A DNA stretch of 35,015 nt from Deinococcus sp. (lineage in GTDB: Bacteria > Deinococcota > Deinococci > Deinococcales > Deinococcaceae), in contig NZ_JAUNHK010000018.1 in assembly GCF_030523985.1 (NCBI RefSeq), positions 1 to 35,015 on the forward strand. The letters run 5' to 3'. The translations under genes and the position numbers were made by a program. Each line of letters starts with the position of its first letter. Within the stretch, counting starts at the first letter, position 1. The notes below the pieces were generated by a model. The model saw only the letters and a program-made list of their open reading frames with translations. It was not told the DNA's origin and did no database searches. Below are positions 1-10,235 of this stretch, in pieces.

Positions 1-4
1 GTAA

Positions 5-28
5 GAATGCCTCACGGTGGAGGCATTC
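5..28. terminator. Perfect 9-bp hairpin at the end of the cytochrome gene
   Basis: Positions 5-13 and 20-28 form a perfect 9-bp inverted repeat around a 6-nt loop, overlapping the stop codon of the minus-strand cytochrome gene. On the plus strand it is followed by a T-rich stretch (29-38). On the minus strand only four bases remain in the window, so a U-tract cannot be judged. It could terminate transcription in either or both directions. Confidence 0.35.
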
Positions 29-2039
29 TCATCTCTTTTATCAGGCCGTAAGGGAAAGGAACATAATCCCGCACGAAGTTGCCACCCTCGCTCTCCGGCT
101 TTTCCTCGTCAATCAGCGTGGGCGTGATGCCGATGCCGTAGGTGAATTCGGCAGGGTTGGGGTTCACCGGGCGGTCGGTGATGACCTCGCCAAGCTGGTA
201 GGGCTTGCCGTCTTGGTGCGTGAACGCCGTTTCGGGCGTGCGGAAATAGCGGTTGGTGAACAGGGTTTCGGGGAACACGTCCTTGCCGAAGTCGTAACGC
301 TGGGTGGCGACCACCTGACGGTAACGGCGGGCGTTTTCCGTCGCGTCCGTCAGCGTCGGCAGGAACAGTTCGGGGCGGATGGTGCCTGCCGGGGTCAGGT
401 ACGCGCCCCTCGCGGTAAATTCGCGCATCAGCCGCAGCCGCAGTTCCTGCGCGGCCTGAATGCCCGCCGGGTTTTTGCCCTCCACCTCGGTTCTCAGGGC
501 GGGCCAGTCGGCGCTGTAGCCCTTCGCCCTGGTAATTTCCGCGTTCAGGAGGGCGTCCACGCTGGCAGGCATGTCGCCGTAGAGGGACACGCCGACCACA
601 TGATCGAGGAAATAGCGGTATTCCCCGATGTTCTTGCCCCGGTTGAGCGGTTCGGGCGTGGTGAGGGTGCCGAACGCCCCGCCATTTTTCGGTGCCTGGT
701 AGCCCAGATAATCCATCTCGCGCCAGCCCAGCGTGCCCGTGAACTGCCGGGGCATGGCCCAGGTCGAATCGATGGTGTTGCCTGTGCCGGACGTGAACAC
801 GGCGTTTTGCCCCACGTCCGACTGCCGCACGTTGCCGCTGTGGCAGGCCACGCACTGGGTCAGTTCGCTGGGCGTCTGGGCGCGGAGTTCGCCGCCCTTG
901 TCCTCGATCCAGCCGCCGAGCAGCCAGCCCGTGCCGTTCTCGATCCAGCCGCCGTCACGGGCCGCGTACACGGGCGCAGACTCTTCCTTGAGGGCTAGAC
1001 CGAATTCCTCGGGGTGCCACTCGCGCTGCTTGTACATCCAGCGGATTTCCTTGACGCGGCGGGCGCGGGTGCCAGGAAAGGGGCTGATTTTCCTGTCGCT
1101 GCCGTCGGCCTGCAAGTCCACATAATGCAGCGGGTGGGCAAATTCCGTGCCGAGCGGGTACTGCCCGCGCACCATCTGGACGCCCGCCGCCCCGCCGACA
1201 TAGGTTTTCTCGCCCTGCAAGCGGTTTTGTGCGTTGCGCTGCACCAGTTCCAGATTCCGTTCGTAGGTGGACAGGTCGAACTCTCCGCTCGCATTCTGCA
1301 TAAATTTCTGCGGCAGGCGAATGTACACGCCCGACACGCTGCCCGTCTGCGGCGTGAAAATCCCGTAAGGCATAAAGTTGATGGCCCGCCAGCCCGTCAC
1401 CCAGCCCTGTTCGTCCTTGAACAGGCCGCGCACGCCCAGTCTGGAGCGCACGAACCCGTCGGCATCGGCGGGCAGGTCGTCGGGCGAGAGCGCCGGGAAA
1501 AGGCGCATGGGCGAGTCCACGCCTGTATCCCACTCGGGCGAACGGCCCGGACGCTGGGCGTAGGCAGCTTTCCAGTTGTCCTGGCGCACGTATTCCTGCA
1601 TGTCCCAGCCTTCCGGCTTGACGCCCAGCGCCTCGGCCACCGCCCGCAGCTTTTCGGGGAACAGCGTGTTCTCCCAGGGGTTGATGCTGGAATTGACCAC
1701 CTGCGGATAGTCGTACACGCCGAAGCCGTATTCGGCCTGCATGTTCCCCACCATCGGGTTCGCGCCCGCCTGGGGGTTGTTGTTCAGACCCAGTTCGTAC
1801 ACGCCGTCGGTGTGGCAGTACTGGCAGGCGTTCTGCGTACCGAAACTGGTTTCCACATAGCACTGTGCCGGAATATGCGCGTGCTTGTTCGGAAAGGTGG
1901 AGCGCGAAATGTGCTGCCCCAGCAGAGGCTTTTTCGAAGGTTGTGCCAGAGCGTAAAGCCCCGCGCCACTCAGCAGCGAGAGGCCCAGCGCCCCAGCGAC
2001 GAGATGGAATTTCTGTAGTTGAGATTGAACCGGATTCAC
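12..2039 (-). CDS. Di-haem cytochrome c family protein, membrane-anchored or secreted
   Basis: This 675-residue protein probably carries two c-type haems outside the cytoplasmic membrane. It has one hydrophobic N-terminal segment (about residues 12-32), either an uncleaved anchor or a signal peptide. Two CXXCH haem-attachment motifs are visible: CQYCH at residues 72-76 and CVACH near 395-399. The long stretch between and after them matches no domain I can name, so the redox partner is unknown. The start is GTG at 2039, supported by a purine-rich Shine-Dalgarno (GGGGGAG) a few bases upstream; no better start lies in frame. The gene lies 142 bp downstream of the PhoX-like gene on the same strand, but a probable terminator separates them, so co-transcription is doubtful. 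Being a cytochrome c is well supported; substrate and pathway are unknown. Confidence 0.75.
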   Translation of the reverse strand: MNPVQSQLQKFHLVAGALGLSLLSGAGLYALAQPSKKPLLGQHISRSTFPNKHAHIPAQCYVETSFGTQNACQYCHTDGVYELGLNNNPQAGANPMVGNMQAEYGFGVYDYPQVVNSSINPWENTLFPEKLRAVAEALGVKPEGWDMQEYVRQDNWKAAYAQRPGRSPEWDTGVDSPMRLFPALSPDDLPADADGFVRSRLGVRGLFKDEQGWVTGWRAINFMPYGIFTPQTGSVSGVYIRLPQKFMQNASGEFDLSTYERNLELVQRNAQNRLQGEKTYVGGAAGVQMVRGQYPLGTEFAHPLHYVDLQADGSDRKISPFPGTRARRVKEIRWMYKQREWHPEEFGLALKEESAPVYAARDGGWIENGTGWLLGGWIEDKGGELRAQTPSELTQCVACHSGNVRQSDVGQNAVFTSGTGNTIDSTWAMPRQFTGTLGWREMDYLGYQAPKNGGAFGTLTTPEPLNRGKNIGEYRYFLDHVVGVSLYGDMPASVDALLNAEITRAKGYSADWPALRTEVEGKNPAGIQAAQELRLRLMREFTARGAYLTPAGTIRPELFLPTLTDATENARRYRQVVATQRYDFGKDVFPETLFTNRYFRTPETAFTHQDGKPYQLGEVITDRPVNPNPAEFTYGIGITPTLIDEEKPESEGGNFVRDYVPFPYGLIKEMRMPPP

Positions 2040-2181
2040 CTTGCTCCCCCCTCACCCTGTTGCTTCGCAACGCCCCTCTCCCACCAGGGGCGAGGGGTGA
2101 AAAAGAACCCCCTCCCACAGTGGGGAAGGGGCGTCACCTTAGACTTTCAGACTTCTCGGGCCGTCAGACACGCCGCAGACG
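2040..2181. repeat. Intergenic G/C-rich palindromic repeats
   Basis: The gap holds back-to-back short palindromes: TTGC/GCAA at 2060-2070, GCCCCT/AGGGGC at 2072-2091, and the terminator-like hairpin at 2109-2132. CTTAGAC- and TCAGAC-like words near 2136-2170 recall a repetitive stretch at about 7348-7410. It looks like dispersed intergenic repeat material rather than a gene. The copy number elsewhere in the genome cannot be seen here. Confidence 0.35.
2101..2132 (-). terminator. Probable intrinsic terminator of the PhoX-like gene
   Basis: An imperfect G/C-rich hairpin (arms about 2109-2118 and 2122-2132) is followed on the minus strand by TTCTTTTT (2108-2101). It lies about 50 bp downstream of the PhoX-like stop codon and upstream of the cytochrome gene. 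Confidence 0.5.
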
Positions 2182-4095
2182 TTACTTGACAGCGGGCAGG
2201 CCGCCGAGGTAGCCCACGCTGTTTTGCAGCTTGTAGTTCAGGACGCCGTGCTTGTTGACGCCCCACAGGTCCTTGGCCTTGGCTTCCAGGCGCGTGGTCA
2301 GGTCCTTGTTCTGGCTGCCGATCCAGTCGCCCTGGTGCTGGTTGTTGCTGGTGATGTAGGCGTGGCCGTTCATGTTTTCCACGGCGCTCAGGCCCGTGGC
2401 TTCGGCTCCAGCAGCCACGGTCAGGATGCGGCTGAGTTTCCCCGTGTCCACGTTGTAGGCCCAGACGTAGTTGTTGACGTGCATGCCGGAGTCCTCACCG
2501 ATGAAGAGGGTCCGCATGGCTTCGGAGTAGTACACGTTGTCGGTGTTGGCGATGCTGTCCACTTCGGCGACGTTGCCCTGCTCGTCGGCCTTCATGGGCT
2601 TGCCCAGCAGCGCGGGTTCCACGTAGGTCTTGGTGGCGACGTAGGCGCTGTTGATGGGATTGCCGTTGGTGTCTTTCACGCCGCTGGCGAGGTCGAAGGT
2701 GTAGGTCGCGCCCGCCTTGTTCTCGGGCAGCTTCACGTCGTCCACGGGTACGCCTTCCTCGGCCTTCATGCTGGTCTCGATGCGGCTCATGGCGTAGTAC
2801 ATCTTCTTGCCCGCGTCGTTGAACGTCACGCCCTCGCCCTTGGTGAACTCGGTGGTCGCACCCAGGTAGGCGGCGTAGCGGCGCGTCTCGAAGAAGGCGG
2901 CGGCCTGCTCCATGCCGGGCTTGAGCTTGAGCCAGATGGTCTGGGCGCTGCCTGCGCGGGTGGGGACGTAGCTCTTGTCGCCGGGGTCGCTGAGGCTGGT
3001 CAGGAAGATGTCGCCCAGGGTCAGGCCCTTGTCCTTGAGGGCCTTGATTTCGGCGTGGGTGCCGTGACCGAGCCTCACCCAGCTGATGTTGGCGGCGCCG
3101 CCATCCTTGTCGCTGGTCTGGTTCCACTTGGCGGCGTAGATGGTGCCGCCCGCCTTGGGGTCGTTCTGCTTATCGCCCACGAACATGAACAGGCCGCTGT
3201 ACGCGCCGTCGTCGCCGTAGACAGCGGTGCGCCCGTCGGGAGCGAAGCGGGCAATTTCCCAGGTGCCGCGTCCCATCTCGTAGTGCTTGGTCACTTCGTA
3301 GCTGCCGTCCGCCTTGACCGCCACTTCCATGGGGTAGCCGTAGTCGTAGGGGTTGGCCTGCTTCTTGCCGCCGAAGTACACCTCGGTCATGGCCTTCAGG
3401 CCCGCTGCGGTGGTGCTGTAGGCCTTCTCGCCGGGGACGTAGTACAGGTCATAGTCTTCTTCGCCCGCCAGGTGGGTGTTCCAGGGGGTCAGGCCACCGA
3501 AGCAGAAAATCCAGCCGCCGTTCACCGGGCTGAAGTCCACGCTGGTCTGGCTGCTCAGGCTCAGCTTGCCGTCCTTGTCCTGATTCAGCGCGTTCACGCT
3601 CATGGTCATAGGCATGCGGCTGTACCAGTTCTCGACCTTGTAGGCGTCTTGGCCGTTCGCCAGAATCCAGTCGTATTCCCAGTTGTTGACCAGGTAGGGT
3701 TTGCCGCCCACCAACATCAGGCTGGTGCCGTCGGCCGTCTCGGCAATCACGGGGTCGCCGTTGGGGTCTTTGATGGGGTTCATCTGCGCGTCGAACAGTT
3801 GCGCGGCAGCGTACTTCTGACCCTTAACGGTGTTGGTCAGGTCAGTGTTCTTGAACAGCACGTTGTAGGTCAGGGGGAAGTCACGGGTGGTCCCGTCGGC
3901 ATAAGTGACCTTCGCCACCGACTTGGAGTAGGTGCTGAGCATCTCGCTGTCGCTCTGAGGAGCGGGCGTGTTGGTGAATTCCACACTCTTGACGGCCTTG
4001 GCGCCTACAGGCTGCGTCTGGGCCACGGTGCAAGACGATACGGTCAGGGAGAGCGTCAGGGCAGCCAGCAGGCTCAGGGTGGTTTGGGTTCTCAT
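2182..4095 (-). CDS. PhoX-type (DUF839) phosphatase-like lipoprotein
   Basis: This 637-residue protein belongs to the PhoX/DUF839 family, whose studied members are extracytoplasmic metal-dependent alkaline phosphatases releasing phosphate from organic esters. The N-terminus has a hydrophobic segment and a lipobox (VSSC) with the acceptor cysteine at residue 22, so the mature protein should be lipid-anchored outside the membrane. A family signature, GGLTPWNTHLAGEED, lies near residues 196-213, and the overall length fits the family. I chose ATG at 4095 because GGAGGAAG sits 8 nt upstream; a TTG 15 nt earlier falls inside that ribosome-binding site. Its neighbours are the acyl-CoA ligase upstream and the cytochrome downstream, both on the same strand. 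No Pho box was recognised. The family call is solid; the true substrate is not shown. Confidence 0.8.
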   Translation of the reverse strand: MRTQTTLSLLAALTLSLTVSSCTVAQTQPVGAKAVKSVEFTNTPAPQSDSEMLSTYSKSVAKVTYADGTTRDFPLTYNVLFKNTDLTNTVKGQKYAAAQLFDAQMNPIKDPNGDPVIAETADGTSLMLVGGKPYLVNNWEYDWILANGQDAYKVENWYSRMPMTMSVNALNQDKDGKLSLSSQTSVDFSPVNGGWIFCFGGLTPWNTHLAGEEDYDLYYVPGEKAYSTTAAGLKAMTEVYFGGKKQANPYDYGYPMEVAVKADGSYEVTKHYEMGRGTWEIARFAPDGRTAVYGDDGAYSGLFMFVGDKQNDPKAGGTIYAAKWNQTSDKDGGAANISWVRLGHGTHAEIKALKDKGLTLGDIFLTSLSDPGDKSYVPTRAGSAQTIWLKLKPGMEQAAAFFETRRYAAYLGATTEFTKGEGVTFNDAGKKMYYAMSRIETSMKAEEGVPVDDVKLPENKAGATYTFDLASGVKDTNGNPINSAYVATKTYVEPALLGKPMKADEQGNVAEVDSIANTDNVYYSEAMRTLFIGEDSGMHVNNYVWAYNVDTGKLSRILTVAAGAEATGLSAVENMNGHAYITSNNQHQGDWIGSQNKDLTTRLEAKAKDLWGVNKHGVLNYKLQNSVGYLGGLPAVK

Positions 4096-4157
4096 GGTTA
4101 CTTCCTCCAATCTTCACGCTAGAAGCGCCCTGTCAGCCTCCGGTCAGGAAGAAAGGG

Positions 4158-4192
4158 GAGGGGGCCGCGCCCACCCTCGGCCCGGCCCCCTC
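4158..4192 (-). terminator. Probable terminator after the acyl-CoA ligase
   Basis: GAGGGGGCCG (4158-4167) and CGGCCCCCTC (4183-4192) form a perfect 10-bp stem with a 15-nt loop, just past the ligase stop codon on the minus strand. The bases that follow on that strand are pyrimidine-rich (CCCTTTCTTCC) without a clean U-run. Confidence 0.5.
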
Positions 4193-4205
4193 GCCCGTTC
4201 ACCCC

Positions 4206-5912
<1,707 letters not shown>

Positions 5913-6124
5913 AAGTGCCTCCTGCAAAGGAAGAAGAGAAGAAAAATCGACTGCACCTGCACAGGGAAAAAAGGAGCTTTCCTGGGAGTGAGTCACCGCT
6001 GGGTTTGGGTGCGAAGAGTCTAGCGTGAACTGCGAATTTGAGCCAGGGCGTGTGCAGCCTGGAGCAAGTGCGGCGCGGGGAGGGGCAGAGGGCCGCCGGA
6101 TTTCTGCTACTCTCTCCACGTTCC

Positions 6125-6130
6125 TAAAAT
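6125..6130 (+). promoter_or_regulatory. Possible -10 element of the branched-chain amino-acid importer operon
   Basis: TAAAAT at 6125-6130 lies 54 nt before the binding-protein ATG in the divergent gap 5913-6184. The -35 region at the proper distance (TTCTGC, 6102-6107) is poor. A strong ribosome site (GGAGG) precedes the ATG. The rest of the 272-bp gap holds nothing else I can name. Confidence 0.35.
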
Positions 6131-6184
6131 TTTTCTCATTCTGGTCAGGGATGACCGTAAGGCCCGACCAGCGGAGGCCCCATC

Positions 6185-7324
6185 ATGAAGACCCGTCTGC
6201 TGCTGTCTGCTGTTCTTGCCGTCGCTTCTACCGCTGCCGCCGAAATCAACATCGGCGTGGTCGTGTCCGCCACTGGTCCCGCGGCCAGCCTGGGCATTCC
6301 CGAGCGCAATACCGTTGCCCTGCTGCCCAAGACCATCGGAGGCCAGAAGGTCAACTACATCGTGCTGGACGACGCTTCGGACACCACCACGGCGGTCACG
6401 GCGGCGCGCAAACTGGTGCAGGACAGCAAGGTGGATTTGCTGCTGGGCACGACTACCACGCCCGCCAGCCTCGCCATGATCGACGTGGCCGCCGAGAGCA
6501 AGACGCCCATGATTTCGCTCGCCGCCGCCGAGGGCATCATCAGCCCGGTGGACGCTAAGCGCAGTTGGGTGTTCAAGACGCCGCAGACCGACGCGCTGAT
6601 GGCAGCCGCTATCGGTGACCACATGGCGAAAAGCGGGGTCAAGACGGTGGGTTACATCGGCTTCAACGATGCCTACGGCGAAGGATGGCTCAAGGAATTC
6701 CAGGCCGTCGCCGCCAAAAAAGGCATCAAGATTGTCGCCACCGAACGCTACGCCCGCAACGACACCAGCGTGACCGGGCAAGCGCTCAAGCTGTTCGCCG
6801 CCAAGCCCGACGCCGTGCTGATCGGCGCGGCAGGCGTGCCCGCCGTGCTGCCGCAAAAAGCGCTGAACGAGCGCGGCTACAAGGGCAAGATTTACCAGAC
6901 CCACGGGGTCGCCAACGCCGATTTCCTGCGCGTGGGTGGCAAGGACGTGGAGGGCGCGTACCTGCCCGCTGGCCCGGTGCTGGTCGCCGACCAGTTGCCC
7001 GCCTCTAACCCCACCCGCAAAGTCGGCCTGAACTACATGAGCCTCTACGAAGGCAAGTACGGCAAGGACAGTGTTTCGACCTTCGGGGCGCACGCCTGGG
7101 ACGCCGGACTGCTGCTGCAAAAGGCCATTCCGGTCGCGCTGAAAAAGGCCAAGCCCGGCACGCCGCAGTTCCGCTCGGCGCTACGTGACGCGCTGGAAGG
7201 CACCAAAAACGTGATTGGCGCACACGGCATTTTCAACCTGTCCAAGACCGACCACCTGGGTCTGGACGCCCGCAGCCGCGTGATGGTGCAGGTTCAGGGC
7301 GGCACCTGGAAGCTGCTGAAGTAA
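6185..7324 (+). CDS. Branched-chain amino-acid-type ABC transporter substrate-binding protein
   Basis: This 379-residue periplasmic binding protein is of the LivJ/LivK (Peripla_BP_6) type and should capture an amino acid or amide-like ligand for the permease encoded next. A signal peptide is clear: positively charged start, hydrophobic core, and a likely cleavage after Ala19 (AAA|E). The mature protein opens with INIGVVVSATGPAASLG, the usual ligand-loop start of this family. The start is ATG at 6185 with GGAGG upstream. It is the first gene of an operon with the permease, permease-ATPase fusion and ATPase at 7417-10936. LivJ-type proteins bind many ligands, including branched-chain amino acids, urea and short amides, so the substrate is not fixed by the family. 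Confidence 0.88.
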   Translation: MKTRLLLSAVLAVASTAAAEINIGVVVSATGPAASLGIPERNTVALLPKTIGGQKVNYIVLDDASDTTTAVTAARKLVQDSKVDLLLGTTTTPASLAMIDVAAESKTPMISLAAAEGIISPVDAKRSWVFKTPQTDALMAAAIGDHMAKSGVKTVGYIGFNDAYGEGWLKEFQAVAAKKGIKIVATERYARNDTSVTGQALKLFAAKPDAVLIGAAGVPAVLPQKALNERGYKGKIYQTHGVANADFLRVGGKDVEGAYLPAGPVLVADQLPASNPTRKVGLNYMSLYEGKYGKDSVSTFGAHAWDAGLLLQKAIPVALKKAKPGTPQFRSALRDALEGTKNVIGAHGIFNLSKTDHLGLDARSRVMVQVQGGTWKLLK

Positions 7325-7347
7325 GGAGGGAGGCGCTCGCTGCGCCG

Positions 7348-7408
7348 TCCAAGGGTCGAAGGGGCTGGGGTCTTCACCTCGGTCTCTTGGACCCTTGAAT
7401 CCTTAGAC
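7348..7408. repeat. Intergenic CAAGGGTC/GACCCTTG repeat stretch
   Basis: Between the binding protein and the first permease lie CAAGGGTC (7350-7357) and its exact complement GACCCTTG (7390-7397), followed by CCTTAGAC. The spacing (32 nt) is wide for a hairpin. The wording resembles degenerate GGACCCTTAGAC-type repeats that I associate with Deinococcus intergenic regions, from memory only. It could also influence relative expression of the binding protein and the membrane genes. Confidence 0.3.
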
Positions 7409-7416
7409 AAAACGAC

Positions 7417-8475
7417 ATGGACATACTGCAAATTTTCGACCCCACCATTTTTCCCATCCTGACCACCGACGGCCTGACCAATGGCGCGGTGTATGCGCTG
7501 CTGTCGCTCGCGCTGGTGCTGGTGTTTGCCGTCACCCGCGTAATTTTTATTCCGCAGGGCGAATTCGTGATGTTCGGGGCACTGACCCTGGCGAGCCTGC
7601 AAGCGGGCAAGGTGCCCGGCACCCTGACGCTGGTGCTGGGGCTGCTGGCGCTGACCACACTGCTGAATGTGGTGCAGGCGATGAGGACCGGGCATCAGCA
7701 GGAGGCGCTACGAAGTGCCGTGACTGGGCTGGGCTTCGGGGCGCTGCTGTGGGCGCTGACGGCGTGGCTGGCTCCCCTCAAGGCTCCGCTGGCGGTGCAG
7801 GTGCTGCTCACGCTGCTGCTGGTCGTTCCGCTGGGGCCGCTGCTCTACCGCGTCGTGTATCAGCCGCTCCGCAACGCCACCGTGCTGGTGCTCCTGATCG
7901 CCTCGGTGGCGCTGCACCTCGCGCTGACCGGGCTGGGCCTCGCCTTTTTCGGGGCCGAGGGCAGCAACACGCCCGCCTTCGTGACGGGTGACCTCAAACT
8001 GGGCAGCTTTTCGCTGAGTTACCAGAACCTGCTGGTGATGGTCGTGTCGCTGGCGCTGATGGCGGGGCTGGCCCTCTTTTTCGAGCGCACGCTGCTGGGC
8101 AAAGCGCTGCGGGCCACCGCCGTCAACCGCTTGGGAGCGCGGCTGGTGGGGATTCGGCCCGAGTTTGCCGGGTCGCTGGCCTTCTCCGTGGCGGCCCTGA
8201 TGGGTGCCCTCAGCGGCCTGCTGATTGGCCCCAAGTTTCCCATCGGCTACGACACCGGATTCCTGATTGGTCTGAAAGGCTTTATCGGCGCGATTATCGG
8301 CGGGCTGTCGTCGTTTCCGTTGGCAGCGCTGGGGGCAGTGCTGGTGGGTCTGATTGAAAGTTATGCCAGTTTCAGCCTCAGCCAGTGGAAAGAGGTCATC
8401 GTGTTCACCCTGATTCTGCCCGTGCTGCTGTGGCGCAGCCTGAACAGCCACCACCACGACGAGGAGGAAGAATAA
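7417..8475 (+). CDS. Branched-chain amino-acid-type ABC transporter permease (LivH type), with extra hydrophobic segment
   Basis: This 352-residue membrane protein is the first of the two permeases of a LivHM-type importer. It starts with the typical GLTNGAVYALLSLALVLVF membrane segment followed by VTRVIFIPQGEFVM, and ends with the GFIGAIIGGLSS region shared by these permeases. It is longer than the usual 290-310 residues because a hydrophobic insert of roughly 60 residues (about 62-125) lies after the first helices, probably one extra pair of transmembrane segments. The ATG at 7417 has no clear Shine-Dalgarno. Its stop codon overlaps the start of the next gene by one base (TAATG), so the two are translationally coupled. 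Confidence 0.87.
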   Translation: MDILQIFDPTIFPILTTDGLTNGAVYALLSLALVLVFAVTRVIFIPQGEFVMFGALTLASLQAGKVPGTLTLVLGLLALTTLLNVVQAMRTGHQQEALRSAVTGLGFGALLWALTAWLAPLKAPLAVQVLLTLLLVVPLGPLLYRVVYQPLRNATVLVLLIASVALHLALTGLGLAFFGAEGSNTPAFVTGDLKLGSFSLSYQNLLVMVVSLALMAGLALFFERTLLGKALRATAVNRLGARLVGIRPEFAGSLAFSVAALMGALSGLLIGPKFPIGYDTGFLIGLKGFIGAIIGGLSSFPLAALGAVLVGLIESYASFSLSQWKEVIVFTLILPVLLWRSLNSHHHDEEEE

Positions 8476-10235
8476 TGCGCCCGCGTACCGTTCTTGCCGT
8501 GGTCGCGGCGCTGCTGGCGCTGGTGCTGCCGCTCGTTTTGCCCGTCTTTCAGGTCACGCTGCTGACCAACATCGCCATCACGTCCATTACCGTCATCGGG
8601 CTGGTGCTGCTGACGGGTATTTCGGGGCTGACCTCCTTCGGGCAGGCGGCTTTCATGGGGGTCGGCGCGTATACCACGGCGGTGCTGACCACGCAGTACG
8701 GCTGGAATCCCTGGCTCACGCTTCCGGCGGGGATGGCGCTGACGGCTGTCATTGCCAACGTGCTGGGTCTCATCACCCTGCGGATGCAAGGCCACTATCT
8801 GCCGCTGGCGACGATTGCCTGGGGCATCAGCCTCTATTACGTCTTCGGCAATAGTCCCAAGCTGGGCGGCTTTACGGGCCTGCGCGAGATTCCGCCCATC
8901 AGCCTGTTTGGGCTTGTCCTTGACCAGCCGCGTGAATTCGTCTATCTGGCACTGGCGTTTCTGGCACTCGCCATCGTCGCCGCGCAATTTTTGCTGTCCA
9001 GCCGCTTCGGGCGGGCGATGCGGGCGCTGCGCAGTGGCACGGTGGTTGCGGAAGCGTTCGGAGCCAACACCTTCACCCTGCGCGTACAGGTCTTCGTTCT
9101 CTCGGCGGTGATGGCGTCGGCGGCGGGCTGGCTGTACGCCCACCAGCAGCGCTTCGTGAACCCCACGCCGTTTGGCCTCAATGTGGGCATCGAATACCTG
9201 TTCATGGCGGTGCTGGGAGGCAGCGGCTATGTCTGGGGCGGCGTGGCGGGGGCGGTTCTCATCACGCTGCTGCGCGAGGTTTTGCAGGACGTGCTGCCCC
9301 GCCTGCTGGGCGAGAACAGCAATTACGAGGTGGTCGTGTTGGGCGTGCTGATTATCCTGACGCTGCAATTTGCTCGGCGTGGGCTGTGGCCTCTGGTCGA
9401 ACGCTGGGTGCCTGCGGGCACGCCCCGACTGCTGGCCCACGCGCTGACTTTTCCGCACCGCCCCGCACCAGCGATGGGCAGCTCCGTGCTGCGGGTACGC
9501 AACGCGGTCAAGCAGTTCGGTGGCCTCAAGGCCGTGAACGACGTGAGCTTTGACGTGAACGCGGGCGAAATCGTGGGCCTGATCGGGCCGAACGGCGCGG
9601 GCAAGTCCACCATGTTCAACCTCGTCACGGGCGTCAACCCCGCAACTTCGGGGACGGTGGAAGTGCTGGGGCAGTCGGTGGGCCGTCAGCCCGCACGGGC
9701 CATTCACCGCCTGGGCGTGGCGCGAACCTTTCAGCACGTCAAGCTGTTTCCCGAACTCTCATTGCTGGAAAACACCATGATGGGCGGCTATTCGCGGGCC
9801 AATGCCGGAATTTTGCGGAGCATGCTGCATCTTGAGCGCCGTGAGGAAGCCGCGCTGCAACAGCTCGCCCTGACCCAACTGGAGCGCGTGGGGCTGCGCG
9901 AGCAGGCGTTTGAGCAAGCTGGAAATCTGGCGCTGGGCCAGCAACGGCTCTTGGAAATCGCCCGTGCCCTGGTCGCTGACCCCAGTTTCCTGCTGCTGGA
10001 TGAGCCTGCGGCGGGCTTGCGCTTCGGCGAAAAGCAAGACCTCTCGGCACTGCTGAAAAAGCTGCGCGACGAGGGCGTCACCATTTTGATTGTGGAGCAC
10101 GACATGGATCTGGTCATGAATCTGGTTGACCGCCTGGTGGTCATGAACAGCGGTCAGGAACTCGCGCAGGGCACGCCGCCGCAGGTGCGCAGCAATCCAG
10201 CAGTGCGCGAGGCGTACCTGGGGGCCGAAGTATGA
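8475..10235 (+). CDS. Fused LivM-type permease and LivG-type ATPase
   Basis: This 586-residue protein joins two normally separate importer subunits. Residues 1 to about 335 form a LivM-type permease with many transmembrane helices, including GISGLTSFGQAAFMGVGAY near the start. Residues about 345-586 form a LivG-type ATPase: Walker A GPNGAGKST, a signature region LALGQQRLLEIARAL, Walker B FLLLDEPAAG, and the H-loop histidine in VEHDMD. The signature reads ALGQQ rather than LSGGQ, a change tolerated in LivG proteins. ATG at 8475 is preceded by GAGGAGGAAG and overlaps the previous stop; the open frame continues upstream only through livH in another phase. The fusion ties one ATPase to one permease; the other ATPase is separate. 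No internal stop or start suggests two proteins. Confidence 0.9.
   Translation: MRPRTVLAVVAALLALVLPLVLPVFQVTLLTNIAITSITVIGLVLLTGISGLTSFGQAAFMGVGAYTTAVLTTQYGWNPWLTLPAGMALTAVIANVLGLITLRMQGHYLPLATIAWGISLYYVFGNSPKLGGFTGLREIPPISLFGLVLDQPREFVYLALAFLALAIVAAQFLLSSRFGRAMRALRSGTVVAEAFGANTFTLRVQVFVLSAVMASAAGWLYAHQQRFVNPTPFGLNVGIEYLFMAVLGGSGYVWGGVAGAVLITLLREVLQDVLPRLLGENSNYEVVVLGVLIILTLQFARRGLWPLVERWVPAGTPRLLAHALTFPHRPAPAMGSSVLRVRNAVKQFGGLKAVNDVSFDVNAGEIVGLIGPNGAGKSTMFNLVTGVNPATSGTVEVLGQSVGRQPARAIHRLGVARTFQHVKLFPELSLLENTMMGGYSRANAGILRSMLHLERREEAALQQLALTQLERVGLREQAFEQAGNLALGQQRLLEIARALVADPSFLLLDEPAAGLRFGEKQDLSALLKKLRDEGVTILIVEHDMDLVMNLVDRLVVMNSGQELAQGTPPQVRSNPAVREAYLGAEV

Noticed and set aside
2224..4122. 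632-codon plus-strand open frame
   Set aside because: It is the antisense shadow of the PhoX-like gene, composed mainly of Val, Gly, His and Ala with no recognisable domain; the minus strand has a lipobox, family motifs and a ribosome site.
8361..9737. 458-codon minus-strand open frame
   Set aside because: It is rich in Gln, Arg and His and antisense to the permease-ATPase fusion, which carries all ABC motifs on the plus strand.
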